The translations under genes were made by a program, and so were the position numbers. A DNA stretch of 47,062 nt from Firmicutes bacterium UBA5493 (GTDB lineage: Bacteria; Bacillota; Limnochordia; Darwinibacteriales; Darwinibacteriaceae), in the NCBI GenBank assembly GCA_002424045.1, contig DIPH01000019.1:1-47062 (forward strand), given 5' to 3'. This document shows, piece after piece, positions 8,966-16,835 of this stretch (positions are counted from its first letter, which is position 1; every line of letters begins with the position of its first letter). The notes beneath the pieces were generated by a model. The model did not search any database. It saw nothing but the letters and a program-made list of their open reading frames with translations, and was not told the DNA's origin.

Positions 8966-9709
8966 CTAAAACCATTCCTCTTTCGTCGATGCCGTCTGAC
9001 CGCTTGCATCTTCAAACCACATGCTTTCCCGTTTCCCTTCGATGATGTCAAACAAAAGACACAAATTGCTCCCGGGCTGCCCCATTAATGAGTAGATGTC
9101 TTCTCCCATCTGTCGGCTCCGCTCAATCGCATCGAAAAGCTTGTCCGCGTATTGTTCGAAGTTAACCCGTTTATTCGTCCTGGAAATACGCGATAATTCC
9201 CCGCTTACAAAGGAATGATTCCGACTTACAGGTCTATTCTCAAATAACTCCCGCATGTCATATTCTTGACTGACATCAACAAAGTACATGCCTTGAAAAT
9301 ACCGTCTTATAGTGGAGTGCTCATATTTCTTCAAGAACACTGGTGGAAAGACATGATCATACCGTTCGTGTCGCAAAGCGAGGTACTCTTCTAACAAAGC
9401 TATGACACTACCAGGATCGGAGTTGTGGTCCTCCTTTTTCAGCACCTTGATGACACGCCTCGGAAACGGCAATTGACCCCGAGAAAGCTCTCTGTTCAAT
9501 CCTTCAAAATAGTGGGGCTCCGTTTTCTTTCCTTCTACTGATAGAAAGATCACGCGATACGGTTCCAGTGTTCCACTGGACTCACGCCTAAAAACTGAGC
9601 CTTTCAACCTGTGCCTAATCATCCTGATGGCCCTCGCCTGATGTTTTTTTGCCCTTCGTGTGTTTTTTTCCCGATGATAATCAAACGACGGCCACAATAC
9701 ATACTTCAC
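8966..9709 (-). CDS. RloB-like toprim family protein, probably degenerate
   Basis: The N-terminal third matches the RloB family, a group of small toprim-like proteins often found near restriction or anticodon-nuclease genes. The motif VEGKKTEPHYFEGL (about residues 57-70) corresponds to the family's CEGxKTExxYF, and a D-P-G-S-V segment follows. The C-terminus, with DAIERSRQM and a PGSNLCLLFDIIE end, also fits. In between, after RYDHVF, the family's acidic DxDD motif and SNPCFE-type motif are absent; roughly 40-60 residues seem lost or replaced. The 247-residue product is therefore probably inactive. The start is GTG 9709; ATG 9625 is a later alternative. No partner gene lies beside it. Confidence 0.6.
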   Translation of the reverse strand: MKYVLWPSFDYHREKNTRRAKKHQARAIRMIRHRLKGSVFRRESSGTLEPYRVIFLSVEGKKTEPHYFEGLNRELSRGQLPFPRRVIKVLKKEDHNSDPGSVIALLEEYLALRHERYDHVFPPVFLKKYEHSTIRRYFQGMYFVDVSQEYDMRELFENRPVSRNHSFVSGELSRISRTNKRVNFEQYADKLFDAIERSRQMGEDIYSLMGQPGSNLCLLFDIIEGKRESMWFEDASGQTASTKEEWF

Positions 9710-9798
9710 ACCCCGTAAAAAGTAGGTTGTAATATTCTACGCCATATGTTAACATGAATCACAAGGACTCTGAAAAAAATTTATATTTTTACACCGTT

Positions 9799-9832
9799 TT
9801 ATTTTCAGCATTTAATTTCACCAAGAAAATAA
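9799..9832 (+). promoter_or_regulatory. Inverted repeat upstream of the plus-strand peptide operon (possible ROK operator)
   Basis: TTATTTTC (9799-9806) and GAAAATAA (9825-9832) form a perfect 8-bp inverted repeat around an 18-base spacer. An offset pair, GCATT (9808-9812) and AATGC (9831-9835), overlaps it. ROK repressors of the NagC/Mlc type often bind AT-rich dyads, and the ROK gene ends this operon, so this is a plausible autoregulatory site. There is no direct evidence of binding. Confidence 0.3.
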
Positions 9833-9964
9833 TGCTTGCCTCACAGGTTATTGGTCACATTATCCAAGAATCTCTGCAATAATGCAGAATGACGAAGGAG
9901 GGGTGGTATAACGACAGCAGTGTTTCCGGGTGTTGCACAAAAACGATTTTAAGGAGGAACAAAA

Positions 9965-11476
9965 ATGCATAAGAATAGAACCATCTCTAGCGTAGTATTG
10001 CTCATATTGGTTTTGGCATTAGGCTCATCCGTTGTGGCCGCTTCCACTTTGACTATCATGCAAAGTGAATCCCCCCGGGCTATGGACCCCTCGAACCAGT
10101 CAGCTACTTATACTGGATCGGTACTCTCGCACATGTATGACACGCTCTTAACCGTAAACTCTGACGGAAACGTTGTACCCAGCTTAGCTACAGACTATAC
10201 GTATTCACCAGATGGACTGGAATGGACCTTCAAACTAAGACAAGGAGTTACATTCCATGACGGCACACCCTTAAATGCCGATGCCGTGAAGTACTCGTTC
10301 GAGCGAATTCTTAATCCCGACAACGGATTAACGGCCTTTGGACGCTTCAATCCTGTGATCAAAAGGGTAGACACTGTAGACGATCTCACGGTGAAGTTCA
10401 CGCTTCATTCTCCCTACCCAGCATTTGCCCTGCTCTTGACCATCAACCAGGCCGCGATTACACCACCTAGTGCAGCCGATATTGTATCCAGGCATCCTGT
10501 GGGAACAGGACCCTTTAAGTTTGTTGAATATGTTTCCGGAGAACGCGTAGTTATGGAACGATTTGATAATTTCTGGGGTGAAGCTCCTAGAGTTGATCGT
10601 CTAGTTTGGCGCTGGTCTCCAGAAGAATCGGTCATGATCATGGCTCTTCAAGCCGGGGAAGTCGACGTAGTAGTTCCATTACCCGCTTCTCATGTTGGGG
10701 CTTTAGAGATGTCCCCTGGCGTTGAAGTTCATGAAAAGGCAGGCTCCGCGGTCTTCTGGTTGGCGCTGAACACCACCGCAGAACCACTTAATGATGTACG
10801 TGTACGCCAAGCACTCAACTATGCCACAGATCGACAAGGTCTCGTAGACGCCATTCTATGGGGACGTGCCACAGTGGCTCACTCACCACTGGCTCCCCAA
10901 TACTTTGGCTATGATCCAACCGTTCAAGGCTACTCCTTTGACCCTGAAAAGGCTAGGGAACTATTGGCCGAAGCGGGTTATCCAAATGGATTTACGATGT
11001 CTATCACAGTCCAGGAATCTGAGTCGCAATATGCCGAAGTGTTGCAAGGTAATTGGAGAGACGTCGGTGTTAATGTTATTGTGGACCAACTCGAAAATGC
11101 TCTGTGGTCAGCTAAGGTGTTTAGCCCACTTGAGGAAAACGAGACAATGTCCAGCTTTGCGTCCTGGTCGTCCATTCTGGATGCCGATTTGATGCTCACT
11201 CCCCTCTTTGCCACAAGGAGCTTCCCACCAGCTAGCGCTAACCTAGGCTTCTTCTCCAATGCACGTCTGGATGAGATCCTGGCACAGGCTGTCAATGAAG
11301 TTAACCCTAATGTGCGTGAAGAACTGTATTTTGAAGCACAACGAATCATCAATGACGAAGCGGCGCATGTGACCCTTTATTATGCTAACACCATCTTCGG
11401 AGTCCGAGACAACGTAGAGGGCGTATGGAGCCAACCTAGCGGTCAGATTAATGTGCGAGGAGCTAGCTTCAAATAG
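9965..11476 (+). CDS. Peptide-type ABC transporter substrate-binding protein (SBP family 5)
   Basis: This 503-residue secreted protein has a signal peptide at residues 1-26 ending in an AAS/T-like cleavage region and no lipobox cysteine, so it should be soluble in a periplasm. The usual family-5 order is visible: the opening AMDPSNQSA segment, FHDGTPLNADAVKYSFERIL near residue 98, GTGPFKFVEY near 179, the ALNTT...RQALNYATDR segment near 270, AEAGYPNGF near 335, and the closing REELYFEAQRIINDEA helix. A strong AAGGAGG precedes the ATG. It is first in an operon with two permeases, an M81 peptidase, CutC and a ROK repressor. Substrate unknown; a peptide or a glycoside-linked peptide is likely. 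Confidence 0.92.
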   Translation: MHKNRTISSVVLLILVLALGSSVVAASTLTIMQSESPRAMDPSNQSATYTGSVLSHMYDTLLTVNSDGNVVPSLATDYTYSPDGLEWTFKLRQGVTFHDGTPLNADAVKYSFERILNPDNGLTAFGRFNPVIKRVDTVDDLTVKFTLHSPYPAFALLLTINQAAITPPSAADIVSRHPVGTGPFKFVEYVSGERVVMERFDNFWGEAPRVDRLVWRWSPEESVMIMALQAGEVDVVVPLPASHVGALEMSPGVEVHEKAGSAVFWLALNTTAEPLNDVRVRQALNYATDRQGLVDAILWGRATVAHSPLAPQYFGYDPTVQGYSFDPEKARELLAEAGYPNGFTMSITVQESESQYAEVLQGNWRDVGVNVIVDQLENALWSAKVFSPLEENETMSSFASWSSILDADLMLTPLFATRSFPPASANLGFFSNARLDEILAQAVNEVNPNVREELYFEAQRIINDEAAHVTLYYANTIFGVRDNVEGVWSQPSGQINVRGASFK

Positions 11477-11499
11477 TAGTTGGAAGTTTACACCCGGAC

Positions 11500-11522
11500 C
11501 GAGCCGGCAGACAGCCGGCTCG
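11500..11522 (+). terminator. Stem-loop 3' of the binding-protein gene (no T tract)
   Basis: CGAGCCGGC (11500-11508) and GCCGGCTCG (11514-11522) form a perfect 9-bp GC-rich stem with the loop AGACA, starting 24 bases after the stop codon. There is no T run, so it is more likely an mRNA-stabilising hairpin or partial attenuator that keeps binding-protein mRNA above permease mRNA than a full terminator. Confidence 0.7.
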
Positions 11523-11572
11523 AGTCTTACGTAGAAGCCTAGGTTGCATCGTCTTTAGAAGGGAGTCTCTGT

Positions 11573-12493
11573 ATGGGACGCTATATTGCTAGAAAGCTCG
11601 CGGTACTTCCCTTGATCATTGTGGCAGTATCTATCCTCATTTTTGTAGTGATACGGTTTATCCCAGGTGATCCAGCACGGCTTATGGCTGGCATGGATGC
11701 CACTGCAGAAGGTGTGGAAGTATTACGAAGGAAGCTGGGTCTAGATCAGAATATCATCGTACAATACTGGCGTTTCTTCTTAGGTGCACTGCAAGGAGAT
11801 TTAGGCACTTCCATCAATTCAGGATATACTGTCGTTCAAGAAATTGCCACAAGGATCCCTTACACATTGCAGCTGACGATTGCCGCTTTTGCCATTGCTA
11901 TCATGATTGGAGTACCCTCGGGTATTATAGCCGCTGTGTATGCCAACTCCTGGATTGATCAACTTGTCATGGTCTTCGCTATTATTGGGGCTTCTACCCC
12001 GAGCTTTTGGATCGCCCTGATGGGCATGAGTCTCTTTTCAGTCAAGTTGAGGTGGCTACCCCTATTTGGAGCCGGTACCTGGTCTCACTTAATTTTGCCC
12101 TCCGTAGCCCTTGCCATGGGCCCCCTCGCTCTGGTAGCCCGCATGAGTCGCTCTAGCATGTTAGAAGTCATGAAAGAAGACTATGTGCGAACCGCCCGGG
12201 CCAAGGGCCTAACCAAGTTTCGGGTCTACACCAAACATGCCTTAAAAAACGCTTTGGTCCCTGTGATTACAGTGGTGGGGCTGCAGTTTGGCGGACTTCT
12301 AGCTGGGGCAGTAGCTACTGAAACGGTTTTCTCGTGGCCAGGCATAGGCCGATTGTTGATTGACTCGGTGCGTTATCGGGATTATCCAGTCATTCAAGGT
12401 ACCGTCCTTTTTACTGTAAGCGCAGTCGTGATCGTGAATAGTCTGACAGATATTGTGCTGGCCATGGTCAATCCCCGCATGCGGTTCGATTGA
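11573..12493 (+). CDS. Peptide ABC transporter permease, DppB/OppB-like
   Basis: This 306-residue inner-membrane permease has the DppB N-terminal signature RKLAVLPLIIVAVSILIFVVIRFIPGDPARLMAG and five further hydrophobic segments. The coupling loop is present as DYVRTARAKGLTKFRVYTKHALKNALVP near residues 202-229, which docks the ABC ATPase. Length is normal. An AGGGAG site precedes ATG 11573. It is followed at once by the DppC-like gene. No ATPase gene follows in this operon. Confidence 0.92.
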   Translation: MGRYIARKLAVLPLIIVAVSILIFVVIRFIPGDPARLMAGMDATAEGVEVLRRKLGLDQNIIVQYWRFFLGALQGDLGTSINSGYTVVQEIATRIPYTLQLTIAAFAIAIMIGVPSGIIAAVYANSWIDQLVMVFAIIGASTPSFWIALMGMSLFSVKLRWLPLFGAGTWSHLILPSVALAMGPLALVARMSRSSMLEVMKEDYVRTARAKGLTKFRVYTKHALKNALVPVITVVGLQFGGLLAGAVATETVFSWPGIGRLLIDSVRYRDYPVIQGTVLFTVSAVVIVNSLTDIVLAMVNPRMRFD

Positions 12494-12501
12494 GAGGTGA
12501 A

Positions 12502-13350
12502 ATGATGCGAAGAGCGAAAACTACTGTTAAGACTGTCTTGTTACGCAGAAAAAACGTCGTTATTGGTGGCGGACTTGTCGCCCTTATTTTACTTATGGGG
12601 CTATTTGCTCCCCAGGTAGCGCCACATGATCCTCTCGAGCAAAACCTGCGTAATGCCTACCAAACGCCGAGCTCGGAATATCCCTTTGGAACAGACCAAT
12701 TTGGCCGTTGCCTCTTGTCTAGAGTTGTCCATGGCGCTCGCATTAGTCTCTTGGAAATCGGCATGGGTGTCAGCCTAGCTATGGCCATAGGAGTTCCTTT
12801 AGGTCTGATCGCTGGTTATTTTGGAGGTTCTATTGATCGTACCATTATGTGGCTTTTAGATATCGTCTATGCATTTCCCGGCATTATCCTGGCGATCTTG
12901 ATTGTAAGCGTCCTGGGACCTTCTCTAACAAACATGCTAATCGCCATTGCCGTTTTTTCTATACCTGTTTATGGTCGCTTATGTCGCAATTTAACCTTAT
13001 CCCTTAAACAAAGGGAATACGTAGAGGCAGCAAGAGCCCTTGGGCTTAGCAATTTGGGCATTATGTTCAAACACATTTTACGAAACGCTCTTGCCCCTCT
13101 TCTGGTTCAAGCTACATTAACCGCTGGCGGTGTTGTTTTAAGTGCCTCTACCTTGAGTTTCCTGGGACTGGGGGTTGTGCCGCCTACCCCAGAATGGGGT
13201 GCCATGATCAGTACCGGAAGAACCTTTCTAACAATTGCCCCGCACCTTTCCCTCTTTCCAGGTCTGGCTATCCTCATCACTGTGCTTGGCTTCAATCTCT
13301 TAGGCGATGGATTGCGTGACCTACTAGACCCGAGGCTGAGAAACAATTGA
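12502..13350 (+). CDS. Peptide ABC transporter permease, DppC/OppC-like
   Basis: This 282-residue permease pairs with the preceding DppB-like protein. It has the OppC/DppC N-terminal transmembrane segment, the conserved FGTDQFGRCLLSRVVHGARISL motif near residue 65, and a coupling loop of the EAARALG type near residue 175. I chose ATG 12502 (ATG 12505 also possible) because AGAGGTGA lies just upstream; a TTG at 12490 would extend it by four codons and overlap the previous stop. The peptide operon continues 41 bases later with the M81 peptidase instead of the usual DppD and DppF ATPases. Confidence 0.9.
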   Translation: MMRRAKTTVKTVLLRRKNVVIGGGLVALILLMGLFAPQVAPHDPLEQNLRNAYQTPSSEYPFGTDQFGRCLLSRVVHGARISLLEIGMGVSLAMAIGVPLGLIAGYFGGSIDRTIMWLLDIVYAFPGIILAILIVSVLGPSLTNMLIAIAVFSIPVYGRLCRNLTLSLKQREYVEAARALGLSNLGIMFKHILRNALAPLLVQATLTAGGVVLSASTLSFLGLGVVPPTPEWGAMISTGRTFLTIAPHLSLFPGLAILITVLGFNLLGDGLRDLLDPRLRNN

Positions 13351-13391
13351 TGCAATATATGCAATATACATAGAAAGGGCGTGATGCCAAA

Positions 13392-14858
13392 ATGAGAATT
13401 GTGATTGGTAGTCTTTCCCATGAGTCCAATTCATTCAATCCTAAGTACATGAGCCTTGGCGACTTCTCACCAGCGTACGGAAATGATGTTCTATCCCGCC
13501 TCAAAGAAGGTGGGCGCTCTCCCTTGCAGGGTATCTACAAGGTGGTCCGATCCTATGGTGCCGAGGTACTTCCGACCATATTTGCCCGGGCAACGCCTGG
13601 AGGGCTTGTCTCTTTTGGGGCCTACCAAACCATGAAGGAAGCCTTCTTAGCTGAACTGAGCAAAGTGGAACAAATCGACGGGGTCTGTCTGCATCTGCAT
13701 GGAAGTATGGTGGTGGAGAACATCGGAGATGCCGAAGGAGACCTGTTGACAGAAGTCAGGGCCATGATCGGTGATGAAGTTCCCATTGTCGCCTCTTTAG
13801 ATATGCATGCCACCATAACCGAGACAATGATGAACAAAGCTGACGCTTTTGTGGGTTTTCGCACTGCACCCCATGTGGACACCATGGAGACAGGCGAAAG
13901 AGCTGCTCAGTTACTGATGGATGCTTTAACTAAGGGTTATAAACTATCCATGTGCGGTGTAGGACTTCCCCTCCTAGTTTCTGGGGAACAGTCCGAATCA
14001 GCTAAGCCACCCATGGTTTCCTTGATTCGGCGGATGGAAGCCATGGACAAGCTACCGAATGTACTTTCTTCCTCTCTCCTTCTAGGTTTCCCCTGGGTTG
14101 ACATAAGTTACAATCAGGGAGCAGCCCTAGTTGTAACCAAGGAGAATCCCGGGCTGGCCCAAGCTGAGGCACTACGACTGGCAGACGAATTATGGAGCAA
14201 GCTTGACCAGTTTAAGTTCACCACCGAAGCATATCCCTTTGCAGAGTCTTTAGCGGTGGCGTTAAACGCAGAAAAAGGGCCCGTCTGTATCGCAGATTGT
14301 GGAGACAATCCTGGAGCTGGTGGAAGTCAAGACATTGTCTATCCACTTCAGATCATGTTGCAGCAAAACCTGGAGAACATCTTGTTTGGAGCCATAGCTG
14401 ACGAAACAGCTTATGAGTACTGTCTCACGCAAGAGATCGGATCAAGCTTTGAGTTGACGTTTGGCAAACTGAATATCGAGGCAGACGCGCCCGGTATCAC
14501 AGTCACAGCTAAGCTTAAGCATATAGGTGGCCTAGGAAAGACGCCGGCAGTGGCCATACAAATAGACGAAATCGATGTAGTCATCAGTAAGGATCGGGTG
14601 ATGATGCTAGATCCTAAAGATCTCGAACAGTTAGGTCTAAGGCCGAAAGAATACCGGATTTTAGTCTTAAAGAGTGGGTACTTAGATCCTAAATACGAAG
14701 CCATCGCTACCTATGGTTTGCTGGCATTGACCCCGGGTTTTACCAACCAAGACTTCGCTGCTTTAAACTACAAACATATAAAAAGACCTATACATCCCTT
14801 GGATCAAGGCTTCTTTTACGATCCCCACGAGTATGTATTATCATCACGAAGCAGGTAA
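13392..14858 (+). CDS. M81 family (MlrC-like) metallopeptidase
   Basis: This 488-residue cytoplasmic protein matches family M81, whose founding member MlrC degrades the linear microcystin peptide. The opening SLSHESNSFNP, the LHLHGSM motif near residue 100, SLDMHATITETM near 135 and RTAPHVDTMETG near 157 hold the Asp and His residues expected as zinc ligands. The C-terminal MlrC domain contains DCGDNPGAGGSQD near 298. The gene lies directly behind two peptide-transport permeases, so it probably processes the imported compound. Most bacteria with M81 genes never meet microcystin, so the real substrate is likely a different unusual peptide. AAAGGGCGTGATG precedes the ATG. Confidence 0.9.
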   Translation: MRIVIGSLSHESNSFNPKYMSLGDFSPAYGNDVLSRLKEGGRSPLQGIYKVVRSYGAEVLPTIFARATPGGLVSFGAYQTMKEAFLAELSKVEQIDGVCLHLHGSMVVENIGDAEGDLLTEVRAMIGDEVPIVASLDMHATITETMMNKADAFVGFRTAPHVDTMETGERAAQLLMDALTKGYKLSMCGVGLPLLVSGEQSESAKPPMVSLIRRMEAMDKLPNVLSSSLLLGFPWVDISYNQGAALVVTKENPGLAQAEALRLADELWSKLDQFKFTTEAYPFAESLAVALNAEKGPVCIADCGDNPGAGGSQDIVYPLQIMLQQNLENILFGAIADETAYEYCLTQEIGSSFELTFGKLNIEADAPGITVTAKLKHIGGLGKTPAVAIQIDEIDVVISKDRVMMLDPKDLEQLGLRPKEYRILVLKSGYLDPKYEAIATYGLLALTPGFTNQDFAALNYKHIKRPIHPLDQGFFYDPHEYVLSSRSR

Positions 14859-14869
14859 GGAGAGAGAAG

Positions 14870-15619
14870 ATGAAGTATACTGTTGAGGTATGTACTTATA
14901 CCATAGAAGATGTTTTAGCAGCGCAAGAGGCTGGGGCTGATCGTGTTGAGCTTTGCTCAGATCCAGATGCAGGAGGTACCACGCCAAGCTTTGGGCTTAT
15001 CGAACATGTAGTGGAGACGCTGGGCATTGATGTAGCAGTAATGATTCGCCCTAGGGGCGGAGACTTTGTCTACAGTCCCGAGGAGCTTCTGATCATGGAA
15101 AGGGATATTCGCATGGCTGCCCAAGTGGGCGCCAAATGCGTAGTATTTGGGGTTTTAACGGACTCTGGTCATCTAGATGTTCATGCCATGGGCCGTTTAG
15201 TCGCAGTTGCCAAAGAGCACCAACTCCAGGTAACTTGCCATCGTGCCTTCGATGTGGCAAGCAATCCCCACAGGTTTGCGCAGCAACTAGTGGACCTTGG
15301 TGTGGATCGGTTGCTCACCTCAGGGCAAAAACCAAGGGCCATTGACGGATTAGCTCTCTTGGCCGATTTGCAGAAAACAGTAGGTGAAGAGTTGAGTATT
15401 ATGCCTGGTGTAGAGATCTCCAGTAATAATCTGGAACAGATCTTGGAACTGGATGTCAAGGAAATTCATGTTCGAAATGTGGAGAAGGTAACCTCCTCAA
15501 TGCAGCGCGGTGCCAATCTTGTGATGGGTGCTGATGATTACGACGAGACTACTCGGGTTAGAATTGATCTAGCGGAGACGACGAAAATCGTGGAGGCGGT
15601 CAAGCAAAAAGAAAACTAA
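14870..15619 (+). CDS. cutC: CutC family TIM-barrel protein
   Basis: This 249-residue protein matches CutC throughout: VEVCTYTIEDVLAAQEAGADRVELC at the start, GGTTPS near residue 41, MIRPRGGDFVYS near 61, VFGVLTDSGHLD near 91, VTCHRAFDVA near 120 and LLTSGQKPRA near 148. CutC was first linked to copper tolerance in E. coli, but its enzymatic role is unsettled and it has the fold of a sugar- or peptide-metabolism enzyme. Here it sits 11 bases behind the M81 peptidase and before a ROK repressor, far from any copper gene, which favours a catabolic role. GGAGAG precedes the ATG. Confidence 0.93.
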   Translation: MKYTVEVCTYTIEDVLAAQEAGADRVELCSDPDAGGTTPSFGLIEHVVETLGIDVAVMIRPRGGDFVYSPEELLIMERDIRMAAQVGAKCVVFGVLTDSGHLDVHAMGRLVAVAKEHQLQVTCHRAFDVASNPHRFAQQLVDLGVDRLLTSGQKPRAIDGLALLADLQKTVGEELSIMPGVEISSNNLEQILELDVKEIHVRNVEKVTSSMQRGANLVMGADDYDETTRVRIDLAETTKIVEAVKQKEN

Positions 15620-15637
15620 GAAGGAGCGGGAAGCACG

Positions 15638-16798
15638 ATGCAATTTCCAAGAACGTTTAATAGCATGAAGGAAATGCAGGAGACGAACCGAACCACCGTT
15701 TTGCGCGTGCTTTTCGCCCATGATTCTCCCATGACGCGCGGTGAGATTGTACGAAAAACCGGGCTGAGCGCCCCAACCATCACTCGTATTGTTAAGGAAC
15801 TACTCAAAGAGAAAATCGTTATCGAAGTAGGGAAGGTTGAGCTGATGCAGGGCCGTAATCGGGAGCTTCTGCAAATAGATTATGATCACATTGATGTCCT
15901 AGGTTTTGAGGTTAACGAATCGTTTGTGCATGGAGTTGTTTGTGATCTTAAGGGCGCGGTTAAAATGAGTTTTTCTGAGCCCGTGCAAGATAAAAGGCCA
16001 CAAGCCATAGCCGAAAGCATTAAGGTCATCTTGGACCAAATTCGCCAAAACGAGGCCAAAACTGCAAATATTATTGGAATTGGACTTTCCATTTCTGGTA
16101 TCGTAGCACCAACAGAACAGAAGGTTATTCATTCTGGCACCATGGGCTGGGAAAACATTCACGTTAACGATCTCTTCCCCCCACTGGGAGATATGATGAT
16201 TATCGTGGAAAACGACGCCAATGCAGCACTTTTGGGAGAAGTCTGGGTAGCGAATATTCAGGATGACGAGGATGTAGTGTACATTGTCATTAGTGAAGGA
16301 GCCATCGGAGCAAGCCTTTTGGTTGATGGTCAACTTGTGCGGGGTTCAACGATGGTGGCTGGGGAAATAAGTCATTTTCCTGTAGAGCCCAATGGCAAGT
16401 CGTGCATGTGCGGTAATTCGGGTTGTTTTGAGACCTATGTTTCCTTAGAAAGATTAGAGAAAGAGTTTGCTGAATTGAGCACCGGAAACATGAAGCTCAT
16501 CGAGGCTTATAAGGCCGGCGATGAGCTTGCCCAACAGTTTGTGATTCAAGCTGCGCATAAGATGGCGACGGTGATTCGGTCCATTATTTACTTGGTTAAC
16601 CCTGGGAGAATTATCATTGGTGGCTTATGGATCGAAGCCGGGGAGGAATTTTTAAATTTGGTACTGCAACAAGTGAAGAAACATTTTTCCCTTGGAGAGC
16701 GACATATCCCACAGTTTGCTTACTCAAAACTCCACCCCCATGCTGGTGTACTGGGGGCGGTTGGTCTTGTTATAGATGAATTTCTTAAATACCAGTGA
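15638..16798 (+). CDS. ROK family transcriptional repressor
   Basis: This 386-residue protein has a winged helix-turn-helix at about residues 20-75 (MTRGEIVRKTGLSAPTITRI) followed by a full ROK domain. The domain shows GIGLSISGIV near residue 148, the VENDANAALLGE motif near 190, and a zinc-binding CxCGxxGCxE cluster near 252-262. This is the NagC/XylR/Mlc type, which releases DNA on binding a sugar or sugar phosphate. As the last gene of the operon it probably controls its own operon, which suggests that the imported compound carries or yields a sugar. It begins 18 bases after cutC. Confidence 0.93.
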   Translation: MQFPRTFNSMKEMQETNRTTVLRVLFAHDSPMTRGEIVRKTGLSAPTITRIVKELLKEKIVIEVGKVELMQGRNRELLQIDYDHIDVLGFEVNESFVHGVVCDLKGAVKMSFSEPVQDKRPQAIAESIKVILDQIRQNEAKTANIIGIGLSISGIVAPTEQKVIHSGTMGWENIHVNDLFPPLGDMMIIVENDANAALLGEVWVANIQDDEDVVYIVISEGAIGASLLVDGQLVRGSTMVAGEISHFPVEPNGKSCMCGNSGCFETYVSLERLEKEFAELSTGNMKLIEAYKAGDELAQQFVIQAAHKMATVIRSIIYLVNPGRIIIGGLWIEAGEEFLNLVLQQVKKHFSLGERHIPQFAYSKLHPHAGVLGAVGLVIDEFLKYQ

Positions 16799-16807
16799 TG
16801 GTAGTCT

Positions 16808-16826
16808 GGCCTGTGAGGGACAGGCC
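16808..16826. terminator. Hairpin between convergent operons
   Basis: GGCCTGT (16808-16814) and ACAGGCC (16820-16826) form a perfect 7-bp stem with a 5-base loop in the short space between the ROK stop and the M19 stop. There is no T tract on either side. Its position suggests a bidirectional termination or 3'-end element for the two converging operons. Confidence 0.45.
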
Positions 16827-16835
16827 CGTTACCCG

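Noticed and set aside
9836..9863. TTGCCT and CATTAT as a promoter for the plus-strand peptide operon
   Set aside because: The -10 match is poor and the spacing is 16 bases, so it is not distinct enough from background in this AT-rich leader.
15899..16333. A 144-codon minus-strand frame
   Set aside because: It is antisense to the ROK repressor gene, whose coding motifs are all intact.
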